A DNA stretch of 64,000 nucleotides, taken from the NCBI GenBank assembly GCA_040754315.1, contig JBFMCS010000027.1:1-64000 (forward strand), given 5' to 3'. The notes beneath the pieces are model-generated. The model was not told the origin of the DNA and made no database searches. It saw nothing but the letters and a program-made list of their open reading frames with translations. The translations under genes and the position numbers were made by a program. The DNA comes from Bacillota bacterium. GTDB lineage: Bacteria; Bacillota; Sulfobacillia; DUSP01; JBFMCS01. This document shows, in pieces, positions 54,625-63,320 of this stretch (the first letter of the stretch is position 1; each line of letters begins with the position of its first letter).

Positions 54625-56070
54625 CTAGTCCTGCAGATCTTGATCCGGCCCGCAGAGGCCATGTCGCCTGATCTTGGACCATAGGGTCTGGCGGGGTACC
54701 CCGAGGAGGCGAGCCGCAGCTGAGATATTCCCGCCGCAATTGGCGAGGGCTCGAACCAGTATCTCCCTTTCATATGTACCTATCATGCCCCTAAGGCCAC
54801 CGGGATCTCCCCGCTGTGCCTTCTTGACCCCGCCAAGGTGGTCCGGCCAGGAGATGTACTGGCTGGAATAGGTGTGTCTCCGGAGGAGCGAGAGGTGCTG
54901 TGGCTCGATGACATCTCCCTCAGCCAGGGCTGCGGCACCCTCCAGCATGTTCTTGAGTTCCCGGGCGTTCCCCGGCCAGTTGTGGGTCAGGATAAGGCGG
55001 AGCGCCTCGGGTGATACCTCCTTACTGTGGCCAAAATCTGCGGCGCACAGGTCAAGGAAGTGTCTTACCAGGACGGGGATGTCCCGCTTCCGGTGGCGAA
55101 GGGGAGGCAATTCCAGGCAAATCACGGCAAGGCGATAGTAGATGTCCTCCCTGAGCAATCCCCTCTTGATGGCTTCTCCCGGGGGAATGTTCAAGGAAGC
55201 CACGACCCTGACATCCACCCTCGTGGATGTGGTCCCCCCCACGCGCATGAGGTTCTTCTCTTCGAGGACCCTGAGGAGTTTGGCCTGGAGGGAAAGGGAG
55301 GCGGACGCCAGCTCGTCAAGGTAGAGTATCCCCTTGTCAGCTAGCTCGAAGAGCCCAGGCCTATCCTGGGCGCCCGTAAAGGCGCCGCTCTTGGTCCCAA
55401 ATAGAGCAGCCTCCAGGAGGGTCTCCGGCAGTGCCGCGCAGTTCTGGAGGACAAGCGGGCCGGCCCTCCGGGAACTCTCGGCATGGATGGCCTTGACGAA
55501 CACCTCTTTGCCCGTTCCCGTCTCCCCATATATCAAGACCGGGCTTTCAGCCTTTGCCGCCTGGCGCCCAAGGGCCACAACCTGCCTCATCCGGTCATCA
55601 CAGGTTACTATCGCATCGAAGCCCTGGCGGGACCCGCAAATACCGTGAGCACCAGCCGGTTTCCTCCTGCCTCCAGAGATCTGGGCCTGGAGTTCTATCA
55701 TCCTGTCAGAGATCTCCCAGGCTGCCCTGACGTCATTGGATATCTCAAGGGCACCCCAGATCCCGTGTCTTCCCATGACGGGGTAACTGGAGTTCACCGT
55801 TGTGATTACCCTGCCGCGGAAGTTGGTGAGGGTCTGGGTTAGGTTCTCCACCGGCCTCCCTGTCCTCATCACCTGGAAGAGCACGCTCGTGTCCTCGGTA
55901 AGGGAGGGATAGATATCAAGGATGTTCTTGCCCAAGGCATCCTTGGGGTCAAGGCCCTCGATCCTGCCGCAGGCCTCGTTGTAGAGGACAGTCTCGCCTG
56001 ATCTGTTGATGACGTGGACGCCCTCCTGAAGGCCCTGGGAGAGTATCTGGAGAATGCAGAGTATAGGCAC
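54625..56070 (-). CDS. Sigma-54-dependent transcriptional activator (PAS-AAA-Fis)
   Basis: An N-terminal PAS sensor (LSQGLQEGVHVINRSGETVL, about 10-120) is followed by the AAA+ domain with Walker A IYGETGTGKE, the sigma-54 loop GAFTGAQD, Walker B LYLDELASA and the arginine-finger region REDIYYRLAV, then a Fis-type helix-turn-helix (NISAAARLLGVPRQTLW). About 481 residues from GTG 56070. The frame is open to ATG 56253, but that codon lies inside a hairpin and the extra text has no domain. It resembles RocR-type regulators of amino-acid use and probably drives the sigma-54 promoter next to it. Confidence 0.88.
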   Translation of the reverse strand: MPILCILQILSQGLQEGVHVINRSGETVLYNEACGRIEGLDPKDALGKNILDIYPSLTEDTSVLFQVMRTGRPVENLTQTLTNFRGRVITTVNSSYPVMGRHGIWGALEISNDVRAAWEISDRMIELQAQISGGRRKPAGAHGICGSRQGFDAIVTCDDRMRQVVALGRQAAKAESPVLIYGETGTGKEVFVKAIHAESSRRAGPLVLQNCAALPETLLEAALFGTKSGAFTGAQDRPGLFELADKGILYLDELASASLSLQAKLLRVLEEKNLMRVGGTTSTRVDVRVVASLNIPPGEAIKRGLLREDIYYRLAVICLELPPLRHRKRDIPVLVRHFLDLCAADFGHSKEVSPEALRLILTHNWPGNARELKNMLEGAAALAEGDVIEPQHLSLLRRHTYSSQYISWPDHLGGVKKAQRGDPGGLRGMIGTYEREILVRALANCGGNISAAARLLGVPRQTLWSKIRRHGLCGPDQDLQD

Positions 56071-56235
56071 GTCTGGACCGCCAATCAAGATATCACCGTC
56101 TCTAGGAAATAAATGACCAAGGTATCTACCCCTGGCCCTCTTAAGCAAACGGCCCGCCGGCCCGGGGCCTCCTGGATTCCTGTTCTTGCTCTTGCCCAGC
56201 ATTGCCCCGGGCTCGTCCCCCACAAGATACAGTAC

Positions 56236-56286
56236 GCCGGAGGAGCCGGGCATTCCTTCTAGAGCGCCATGCCCGGCTCCTCCGGC
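56236..56286. terminator. Perfect 18-bp hairpin between the amidohydrolase and activator genes
   Basis: GCCGGAGGAGCCGGGCAT pairs exactly with ATGCCCGGCTCCTCCGGC around a 15-nt loop. It lies about 60 bp past the end of the amidohydrolase gene on its strand. The uridine tail is poor, but stem stability suggests termination of the upstream operon. Confidence 0.6.
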
Positions 56287-56343
56287 ATTGTCCAGGGACC
56301 CCCGGTCTTTCCATGGTGGTCCCAGGCGATACCCTGGTGAAGG

Positions 56344-57453
56344 TCAGGGTTTGCTGTCCTTAAGCCCAAATACCCTACGCGCAGTGCCAGCCATTACATC
56401 CCTGGCCACTGCGAGCGCCTCATCCTCCTCCAGGAGGCCCCGTTCTACTATCTCCCCGAGGACCCGCCCCAGGCACCGCCTAGCGGTCACGGCAGCGTAC
56501 CAGTGCAGGTCTGGGATGATGAAGCCGTCTGAGCCATACATCACCTTGCCCAGGGGAGCCATGTCCATTAGCGAGGCAATGCCCCTGCCAGCTCCCAGGG
56601 GGACAAAGGGTATCATCTCAGATACGTCCAGGTAGAGATTGGGGTACATGGCCAGGAGATAGCCAGCCTCGAAGCTATAGGGATAGCCCCCGTGCACCAT
56701 CACTATGGTGGCCTTCTTGAACTCGGGGTCGTCAAGGACCTCCTTCAGGAGGAGCGGGTTATTCTGCAGGAGGTCTATATTGGATTCGCCGAAGGACGCG
56801 TGAACCTGGAGGGGCAGCCCATACTCCAGGCACTTTCCCAGCGTGAGACAGAAAAAGTAGTCACGATAGGGCTTGGGCTGTCCCGCATCGTAGGCCTCCT
56901 TGGCCTCCCCGCGCGTTGTCCGCCTTACTCCAACACCCGTACGGTAGCCGATTATGGTCTTTACCGCCACAACACCCTGATGCCTTGCCTCCTCCAGGGC
57001 ATCCAGGAGTGCGCGTTCCGTCTCCTCGAAACCCTTGCGTTCATTCCAGCCTTCGTCCAGCACCCCTTCGATACGGAAAACATAACTAATCCCTGCCGGG
57101 ACCAGGGCCTCGAAGGCCTCAAGGCTCACAGAGGCAGGCTTGTAGCCGAGGTCAACCACCAGGTGTTCGATGCCGCCGTCCAGGAAGAGGTCCTGGACGA
57201 AACGCTGGTAGTCGCCGTTGGCCCTCGTTGCCCGGGCCCCCATGATCTCCGCAGGGGATCCGCTGGTCCCGAGGAACCTGGCCATCTCTTTCAGATAGGC
57301 CTTGTAGACAAGGGTGTTCTCGAGCTGGTCCCTGGGCATGTCCTCAAGGCTGAGGGACAGCGTCTTGGCCACATCCACATCCCGAGGTTCCACCTGGAAG
57401 AGATGGCAGTGGGCGTCCACCGCGGGGAAGCCCCTAAGGTCCAGTTCCATCAT
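56344..57453 (-). CDS. FluG-like amidohydrolase
   Basis: An Amidohydrolase_2-type TIM barrel of about 370 residues. Metal-site pieces are visible: VDAHCHLF (about 13-20), LPLQVHASFGESN (about 240), IVMVHGGYPYS and KVMYGSDGF with the late Asp. This is the family forming the N-terminal half of fungal FluG, whose other half is glutamine-synthetase-like; such a ligase gene lies two genes upstream here. It may hydrolyse a gamma-glutamyl amide intermediate. ATG 57453 follows GGAGGAGG. The longer frame to 57519 overlaps the aminotransferase gene and is ignored. Confidence 0.82.
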   Translation of the reverse strand: MMELDLRGFPAVDAHCHLFQVEPRDVDVAKTLSLSLEDMPRDQLENTLVYKAYLKEMARFLGTSGSPAEIMGARATRANGDYQRFVQDLFLDGGIEHLVVDLGYKPASVSLEAFEALVPAGISYVFRIEGVLDEGWNERKGFEETERALLDALEEARHQGVVAVKTIIGYRTGVGVRRTTRGEAKEAYDAGQPKPYRDYFFCLTLGKCLEYGLPLQVHASFGESNIDLLQNNPLLLKEVLDDPEFKKATIVMVHGGYPYSFEAGYLLAMYPNLYLDVSEMIPFVPLGAGRGIASLMDMAPLGKVMYGSDGFIIPDLHWYAAVTARRCLGRVLGEIVERGLLEEDEALAVARDVMAGTARRVFGLKDSKP

Positions 57454-57463
57454 AACCTCCTCC

Positions 57464-58813
57464 TTACCACCCGGCCCAAGCTGCGACCTCTTCGTCGCTG
57501 ACGCGCCCTGCCTCCACATCAGCCAGGGCTTCGTCCAGGTACTCCAGCCCCTTCTCTGCCTCCCCTTCGCTCATCACCAGGGGAGGCGTAATCTCCAGCA
57601 CATTGGAGTGCACCCCCACGTAGAAGAGGACTAAGCCCTTCTCAAGGGCCCGGAAGCACACCTTGGCGGTCTCCGCGGCTGCCGGTTCCTTCGAGACCTT
57701 GTCCTTGACCAGCTCCACTCCCAGGACCATGCCCAGCCCCCTGACATCCCCGATTAGGGGGTGATCGGCGGCCATGTCAGCGAGCCTTCCCTTGAGGTAC
57801 TCGCCCAAGCGCCTTGCCTTGCCTGCCAGGTCCTCCTCCTCTATCACGTCAAGGGTGGCCAACCCCGCCGCGGCGCTCATAGGGCAGCCGCCTGCGGTGA
57901 AGAGATGGCCCGCGGGCACTGCATCAAGGATAGAAGCGCGAGCCAGCACACCACTGATGGGCAGGCCGGAACCCAGGGGCTTCCCCAGTACCACGACGTC
58001 AGGTTCGAGGCCGAAGTGCTCGAAGCCGAAGAACCTCCCAGTGCGGCCGAGGCCTACCTTCACCTCATCCAGGACCAGGCATATGCGGTGCTCCTGGCAC
58101 ACCCTCTGGAGGCCTGTCATGTAGTCGCCTGGGGGTACCACATCGCCGCCATCGCACTGTACAGGTTCGATGATGATGGCAGCTGTGTCACCGGGGGGGC
58201 AGACTGAGGCGAAAACATGCTTCTCCAGGAAATCCAGGCATTCCAGGGAGCAACTGCCCCTCTCGCACCCCAGGGCGCACCGGTAACAGTAGGGGTACGG
58301 GACCTTCACTACCGCTCCTGAGCCCACGAACCGGGCTTGAGCTGTGTGGCCCGACAGGGACAGGGAGCCCCCTGTCTGCCCATGGTAGGCGCCGAAATAC
58401 GAGACAATCCTGCTTCGCCTCTGAGCGATGGGAACCAGCTTGGCCACACAGTCATTGGCGTCAGAACCCGACAGCCCAAACCATGCCTTTTTTTCAAAGT
58501 CCCCGGGCATCTTGCCTATAAGGCGTTCAGCCAAGGCCACGGTGGGCTCTGAGACCACGCTGGTGTAGGATGCGAAGGTGTTCTTGGCCGCCTGGCGGGA
58601 TATGGCCTCCACGATCCTGGGATGGGAATACCCGGTGCTAGCCACGGACCAGTTGGCCGTGAAGTCCACCAGCTCCCGCCCCTCAACATCCACCAGTATA
58701 GAACCGTGCCCCTTGGCCACGGCCAGCGGGTGTAGCCGTATCTTCATGCACTCCCCTATTGACTCCTTGTCCCGGGCCAGCAGGCTGTCAAGGGCTTGGC
58801 CCACCGAGCTCAC
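57464..58813 (-). CDS. Class III PLP aminotransferase with Cys-rich insert
   Basis: 449 residues. PLP lysine in VVLGKPLGSGLPISGVLA (about 280), Asp in ICLVLDEVKVGLGRTGRFF and substrate loop SYFGAYHGQTGG. The Cys-rich insert PYCYRCALGCERGSCSLEC (about 172-190) matches that in the aminotransferase at 21.6 kb. It lies between the ligase and the amidohydrolase and is likely to oxidatively deaminate an amine or its gamma-glutamyl form. GTG 58813 is used; GTG 58804 is nine bases later and better spaced from GGGGG. Confidence 0.9.
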   Translation of the reverse strand: MSSVGQALDSLLARDKESIGECMKIRLHPLAVAKGHGSILVDVEGRELVDFTANWSVASTGYSHPRIVEAISRQAAKNTFASYTSVVSEPTVALAERLIGKMPGDFEKKAWFGLSGSDANDCVAKLVPIAQRRSRIVSYFGAYHGQTGGSLSLSGHTAQARFVGSGAVVKVPYPYCYRCALGCERGSCSLECLDFLEKHVFASVCPPGDTAAIIIEPVQCDGGDVVPPGDYMTGLQRVCQEHRICLVLDEVKVGLGRTGRFFGFEHFGLEPDVVVLGKPLGSGLPISGVLARASILDAVPAGHLFTAGGCPMSAAAGLATLDVIEEEDLAGKARRLGEYLKGRLADMAADHPLIGDVRGLGMVLGVELVKDKVSKEPAAAETAKVCFRALEKGLVLFYVGVHSNVLEITPPLVMSEGEAEKGLEYLDEALADVEAGRVSDEEVAAWAGW

Positions 58814-58817
58814 CCCC

Positions 58818-60155
58818 TCAGAAGACCTCTGCGTAGTGCTGTACCTCCCAGGGCGTTATCTGCGAGTTGTACTCGTTCCACTGGAACACCTTTGCCAAGA
58901 CGTACTCCTCTACCAGCACATCACCCATCTTCTCGCTGAAGAGCGGGTCCTCGCTGAGCGCCCTGGCCGCCTCGGCCAGGGTCTCCGGGAGGCGCCTGAT
59001 GCCCCTCTCCTCCTTCTCCTGGCCCGTCAAGTCATGGGGGTCAGTGAGGGTCGGATCGCCTGGGTCTATGCGGTTTTCAATGCCGTCAAACCCGGCTACA
59101 AGGAGGGCTGCCAGTGCCAGGTAGGGATTGCATGCCCCGTCGATGGGCTTGAACTCAAGGTTCACGGTCTTGTTCTCCCGGCCCTTCTGCCCCGAGACCA
59201 CCCTCACCGCGGCCTCCCGGTTGTCCGGCCCGTAGCAGGCGTAGGCTGAAGCCCAGTTGTGGGGCACCAGGCGCTTGTAGGAGGTCACGATGGAGGCCGT
59301 GAAGGCACACAGGCCCCGGATGTGCTTCAGCACCCCCCCGGTGAAGTAGCGAGCCATCTCACTCAGGTTGAAGTCCCTGGCGGGGTCGTAGAAGAGGTTT
59401 GTGTCGCCATCCCAGAGACTTACATGAAGGTGAGCGCCGCTTCCAGCTCGGCCAGGGAAGGGCTTGGGCATGAAGGAGGCCTTAATGCCATGCTTGCTGG
59501 CCACCCCTTTCACTGTCTCCTTGAAGAACACCTGGTTGTCGGCGGCCCTGAGGGCCTCGTCGTAGCGGATGATGAGTTCCTGCTGCCCAGGCCCGTATTC
59601 CGGGTAGTGCTTCTCCACGACCATTCCCTGGCTCTCCAGGGCCCTCGTAATCTCCAAGACCACCTCGTGGGTGTTGTTCATGCCGGGTGTGGCGAAACAC
59701 AGGCTGCTGTCAAAGGGAAGGACCTCTCCCGAATCACCTGTCTTCATGAAGTAGAACTCATTTTCGTAGCACGCGTTGACCCTGTATGGTGACCCGGCAA
59801 GCACCCTCTTGAGGACGGACCGGGCACACAGTTCAAGGGGCTTGTGGTTCAAGTCGGTGAAGTCGCAGATAAGGGCTGCTGCACCGGGAGCGTAGGGCAG
59901 GATCCTGAATGTATCCAGGTCCGGCTTGCCCCTGACCTCCCCCACACACCCGTACCTGGAGCCCGGGACGAGGGTGTCAAGGGCGCTGAAGACCGGCATG
60001 ACCCTGGCGAAGGCATGCCCCGAATCCAGGTCGCCCTCAAGGCTGTTTCTATGGGCGGAATAACCCCTGGTGACTCCATCGTTGTCTATGTACAGGAAAC
60101 GAACCAATTCGATGCCCTGTTCCTCGACGATCCTCAGTATGTCTGCCTTGCTCAC
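58818..60155 (-). CDS. Glutamine synthetase-family ligase, gamma-glutamylamide synthetase type
   Basis: 445 residues with the GS beta-grasp N-terminus (FLYIDNDGVTRGYSA) and catalytic core: NACYENEFYFMK (metal Glu), HYPEYGPGQQELIIRYDEAL, GSGAHLHVSLWD (His loop), and NLEFKPIDGACNPYLALAAL. It lacks the typical GlnA adenylylation tail. GS paralogues of this length beside an amine permease are commonly gamma-glutamyl-polyamine or -ethanolamine synthetases (PuuA/GlnA3-4 type) using glutamate, ATP and an amine. Four bases separate it from the aminotransferase gene. Amine identity unknown. Confidence 0.87.
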   Translation of the reverse strand: MSKADILRIVEEQGIELVRFLYIDNDGVTRGYSAHRNSLEGDLDSGHAFARVMPVFSALDTLVPGSRYGCVGEVRGKPDLDTFRILPYAPGAAALICDFTDLNHKPLELCARSVLKRVLAGSPYRVNACYENEFYFMKTGDSGEVLPFDSSLCFATPGMNNTHEVVLEITRALESQGMVVEKHYPEYGPGQQELIIRYDEALRAADNQVFFKETVKGVASKHGIKASFMPKPFPGRAGSGAHLHVSLWDGDTNLFYDPARDFNLSEMARYFTGGVLKHIRGLCAFTASIVTSYKRLVPHNWASAYACYGPDNREAAVRVVSGQKGRENKTVNLEFKPIDGACNPYLALAALLVAGFDGIENRIDPGDPTLTDPHDLTGQEKEERGIRRLPETLAEAARALSEDPLFSEKMGDVLVEEYVLAKVFQWNEYNSQITPWEVQHYAEVF

Positions 60156-60185
60156 TGGATTCCCTCCAGACCTAGCGAGAATTGG

Positions 60186-60241
60186 CAGGAGAAGGACGGG
60201 GCGAAGCAGGGCTTGTAGCCCCAGCCTTCACCCCGTCTCCG
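60186..60241. other. Stable hairpin between permease and ligase genes
   Basis: On the minus strand GAGACGGGGTGAAGG-CTGGGGC folds onto GCCC-TGCTTCGCCCCGTC-CTTCTC with few mismatches. It may lower read-through or protect the permease mRNA. There is no uridine run. Confidence 0.4.
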
Positions 60242-60248
60242 CTTGATC

Positions 60249-61613
60249 TCAGTATTCCGGGGCCTTATCGACGTGCTGCTTGCCGTAGGCATGGTAGTAG
60301 ACGGCCAGCGCTGCCACGAAGATGAGACCGTAGAGGATAGCCACCTCGGCCCCCTTGAAGGTACCGTACATGATGATGCCCACCCCAACGAAGCCGATTA
60401 TGGGGAAGAGCGGGTATAGTGGCTGCTTCCATGGCAGTCCCTGGATCTCCTTGGGGTAGCGTGAACGGTACAGGACTGATGAGATCATGTTTAGTGTCCA
60501 GGTGACGGCCCAGCAGAACACCAGGAGGAGCGAGAGCGTGACGTAGACGATGTCTGGGTTCCTGGACCCCACTAGCACCAGTATCACGCTGATCACCCAT
60601 ACCAGTATTGTTGCGAAACCTGGTACCCTGTGCTGGTTGACGTGGGAAAACACCTGGGGCAGGATATGGCTGCGCCCCATGGAGTAAAGGAGACGCGGGG
60701 CGGCGTACATCGTGCCTCCAATCAGGCAGGTGGCCGCGGCCAGCCAAGCGGCTATGTTCAATATGGTGGCTGCTGCAGGGCCAAAGGCCACCTCAGCTGC
60801 CGTCGTGAAGGGGGACTCCACAACACTCATCTGCTCGTAGGACGCCAGGCCGAACATGGCGGCCATAGCCAGTGTGTATACCACCAGGAATGTGATGGAG
60901 GCATACATCAGCCCCCTGGGGAGGTCGCTGGGGTTCTTGGCCTCACTGCCGGCAGTGGCCAGTGTACATGCTCCCATGTAGGCGTAGGTCCCATAGGCCA
61001 GGGCCGGGAAGAACATGCCCCAGCCGCCGGGGTTGAAGGGTACGTAGTTGGCGGAGTCGAAGCGTCCCCCGAAGAGCCCCACCAAGGCGAAGACTGCCAT
61101 GATGGCCACGAGAACGAGAACCATGATGAGCTGCGTTCTTGCGGCCATGATGACACCCATGTAGTTCACGATGGCGAAGACTGTCACCCAGATAAGAGAC
61201 CATAGCACGTAGGAGGTTTCCGGAGTGCTGCTCAGGGGGATGAACCAGTGGCTTATGAAGCCGATGGCAAGCCCAACTGATCCACCGGCGATCACCCAGC
61301 CGGCGGCGTAGCTCACCCCTGAGATGAAGCCAGCGAGGTCGCCCATGAGTCGCCTGTTCCACACCCAAAACGAGCCTGCGTCAGGCATTCCCACTGCCAT
61401 CTCACCATGGGAAATCATTATGCAGAAGAGGAATAGCCCGGCGGCTAAGTAGGAAATTAGGGCCATGGGCCCAGCCATCTGAGCTGCAGCGCCCATTAGC
61501 ATGAAGATGCCGTCCCCTACAACGGCTCCAACACCGATTGCCCAGATCTCTCTCAGGCCAAGTGCCCTGACAAGAGGTTGGGTTTCCAGGATCTGAGGTT
61601 CGCTTTGGGACAT
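60249..61613 (-). CDS. APC-family amino acid/amine permease
   Basis: A 454-residue membrane protein with about twelve helices. It begins with the APC pattern LGLREIWAIGVGAVVGDGIFML and has PDAGSFWVWNRRLMGDLAGF, FPALAYGTYAYMGACTLATA-GSEAKNP and GTMYAAPRLLYSMGRSHILP. It probably imports the amine or amino acid handled by the ligase, aminotransferase and amidohydrolase encoded downstream on the same strand. A good sigma-A promoter lies about 130 bp upstream. Confidence 0.92.
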   Translation of the reverse strand: MSQSEPQILETQPLVRALGLREIWAIGVGAVVGDGIFMLMGAAAQMAGPMALISYLAAGLFLFCIMISHGEMAVGMPDAGSFWVWNRRLMGDLAGFISGVSYAAGWVIAGGSVGLAIGFISHWFIPLSSTPETSYVLWSLIWVTVFAIVNYMGVIMAARTQLIMVLVLVAIMAVFALVGLFGGRFDSANYVPFNPGGWGMFFPALAYGTYAYMGACTLATAGSEAKNPSDLPRGLMYASITFLVVYTLAMAAMFGLASYEQMSVVESPFTTAAEVAFGPAAATILNIAAWLAAATCLIGGTMYAAPRLLYSMGRSHILPQVFSHVNQHRVPGFATILVWVISVILVLVGSRNPDIVYVTLSLLLVFCWAVTWTLNMISSVLYRSRYPKEIQGLPWKQPLYPLFPIIGFVGVGIIMYGTFKGAEVAILYGLIFVAALAVYYHAYGKQHVDKAPEY

Positions 61614-61746
61614 CTACCTCACCTCACGCGCATGGATTTTCCCCCGCCCTGGGGGGGCCCTCTATCCTCCTTTCCGTGTCCATATGCTTCCCTGGCTCCG
61701 GATCCTCATGGAGCCTGGGGAATGAGATATACTGCCTCCACTCCCA

Positions 61747-61775
61747 ATTATACAGGGGCCAAGCATGCCGGTAAA
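61747..61775 (-). promoter_or_regulatory. Sigma-A promoter for the permease operon
   Basis: On the minus strand TTTACC, a 17-bp spacer and a perfect TATAAT. The leader to the permease start is about 130 nt. Confidence 0.6.
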
Positions 61776-61953
61776 CCCATGCCATAAGAAGACCTGCCAA
61801 GCATGGATGCCAACAGGATTCTACCTGTGGAATGATGTAATGAATAAAGAAGCGCTGGTGGCGCTATACACCAGGACACCGTGTCCCTTGGCCCGGGGTA
61901 TGCCCTGCATGAGCGGAACACGGCTCGAGCCGGTGAAAGAGGGGGAGTGCCCT

Positions 61954-63150
61954 TTGACATTCGAAGAGATCCGCGCTAAGGCAATTGAACTTGAGCCGCA
62001 GGTCATCGCCTGGAGGAGGCAGATCCACAGAAGACCTGAAGTCCACTTGGATTGCGCGGCTACAGCCCATATGGTGGCCAAAGAGCTGGAGAGGATGGGG
62101 TATGAGGTCAGGCGCGGTCTAGCCAAAACTGGGGTGGTTGGCCTCCTGAGGGGGGCCAAAGAAGGGCCCCTGGCTGCGTTGCGAGTTGACATGGACGCCC
62201 TGCCCCTTCAGGAGGAGACAGGCCTCGAATTTGCCTCCGAGGTTGATGGCGTCATGCACGCCTGTGGCCATGACGGCCATACCGCGATAGGTCTAGGGGT
62301 AGCGGAACTCCTGAGCTTCGCGGGGGACCTCCCCGGATGCGTACTCCTGGTTTTCCAGCCTGGAGAGGAGTACCCTGGAGGAGCCAGTCTCATGATCCAA
62401 GATGGCGCCCTGGATCCCCTCCCCGGGGCTGTTTTCGGCCTCCATATCTTCCCCGGTGTCCCCCTGGGGAGGATCGGGCTGAGGTACGGCAATATGACAG
62501 CCCGTAACGACGAATTCCTGGTGGACCTGGTGGGAACCGCCGGTCACGGCGCGTACCCCCATAAGGCTGTTGACCCTTTTCCTGCTTTGGCTGCCTTCAT
62601 AAACGCGACGCAGTCCATCGTGTCAAGGAACCTTGACCCCTTCGAACCCCTGGTTATAAGCCTAGGGGAGGTTAGCGGTGGAGGGGGGCACAACGTCATA
62701 CCTGCCAAGATATCCCTGAAGGGAATCGTGCGAAGCCTGGACGACAGCGCCCGGGACCTTGCCCTCAGACGCATGGAGGAGGTCTTGGCATCCCTTAGTT
62801 CCCTTCACAGGGTAGGGCATCGCCTGGAGGTGGTACCCATGGAGCCTCCCCTGGCCTGTGACCCCAGCCTTACGAGGTTTACCGAAAGGACCATCAAGGA
62901 CCTGTGGGGCCCGGGATCAGTGGTGCTGATTGACCGGCCCTCCTTGGGAGTGGATGACTTTGCCTACTTCGCCAAGAGGGTCCCCGCGACCTACATGCGC
63001 CTGGGCACATACTCGGAGGAGAAGGGCTATGTCCATCCCCTGCACTCCTCCCGCTTTGACTTCGATGAGGCCATACTCTCCCGGGGTGTGGCCACCCTTG
63101 CGGCGGTGATCCGCAGGTTTCTGGAGTCTAAGAAGGGCGAAAACGAGTGA
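61954..63150 (+). CDS. M20-family amidohydrolase
   Basis: About 398 residues. The M20D metal site is complete: HRRPEVHLD, VDMDALPLQEETGLEF, MHACGHDGHTAIGLG, QPGEEYPGGA (Glu pair) and a late His in YVHPLHSSRFDFDE. Members cleave N-acyl amino acids, hippurate or indole-amino acid conjugates. TTG 61954 is used since GGGGGAG lies just before it and homology begins there. The frame is open 63 codons further upstream but that text has no resemblance. It is divergent from the permease operon. Confidence 0.87.
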   Translation: MTFEEIRAKAIELEPQVIAWRRQIHRRPEVHLDCAATAHMVAKELERMGYEVRRGLAKTGVVGLLRGAKEGPLAALRVDMDALPLQEETGLEFASEVDGVMHACGHDGHTAIGLGVAELLSFAGDLPGCVLLVFQPGEEYPGGASLMIQDGALDPLPGAVFGLHIFPGVPLGRIGLRYGNMTARNDEFLVDLVGTAGHGAYPHKAVDPFPALAAFINATQSIVSRNLDPFEPLVISLGEVSGGGGHNVIPAKISLKGIVRSLDDSARDLALRRMEEVLASLSSLHRVGHRLEVVPMEPPLACDPSLTRFTERTIKDLWGPGSVVLIDRPSLGVDDFAYFAKRVPATYMRLGTYSEEKGYVHPLHSSRFDFDEAILSRGVATLAAVIRRFLESKKGENE

Positions 63151-63320
63151 CAGAAGTGTTCTAGGGGTTGCAGGGCCAGCCCAGCCCAGCCCCGAAATGC
63201 CGCGCTGCCTGGGGAGGTTCTGAGGAGCTGCAATGGCTCTTGGATCTAGGCGTGCGCTTCGGGAAAGAGAGGTTTCCCCGCGGGCACCGCAGAATTCCGG
63301 GCCATGAGGGAGGGAATGCC

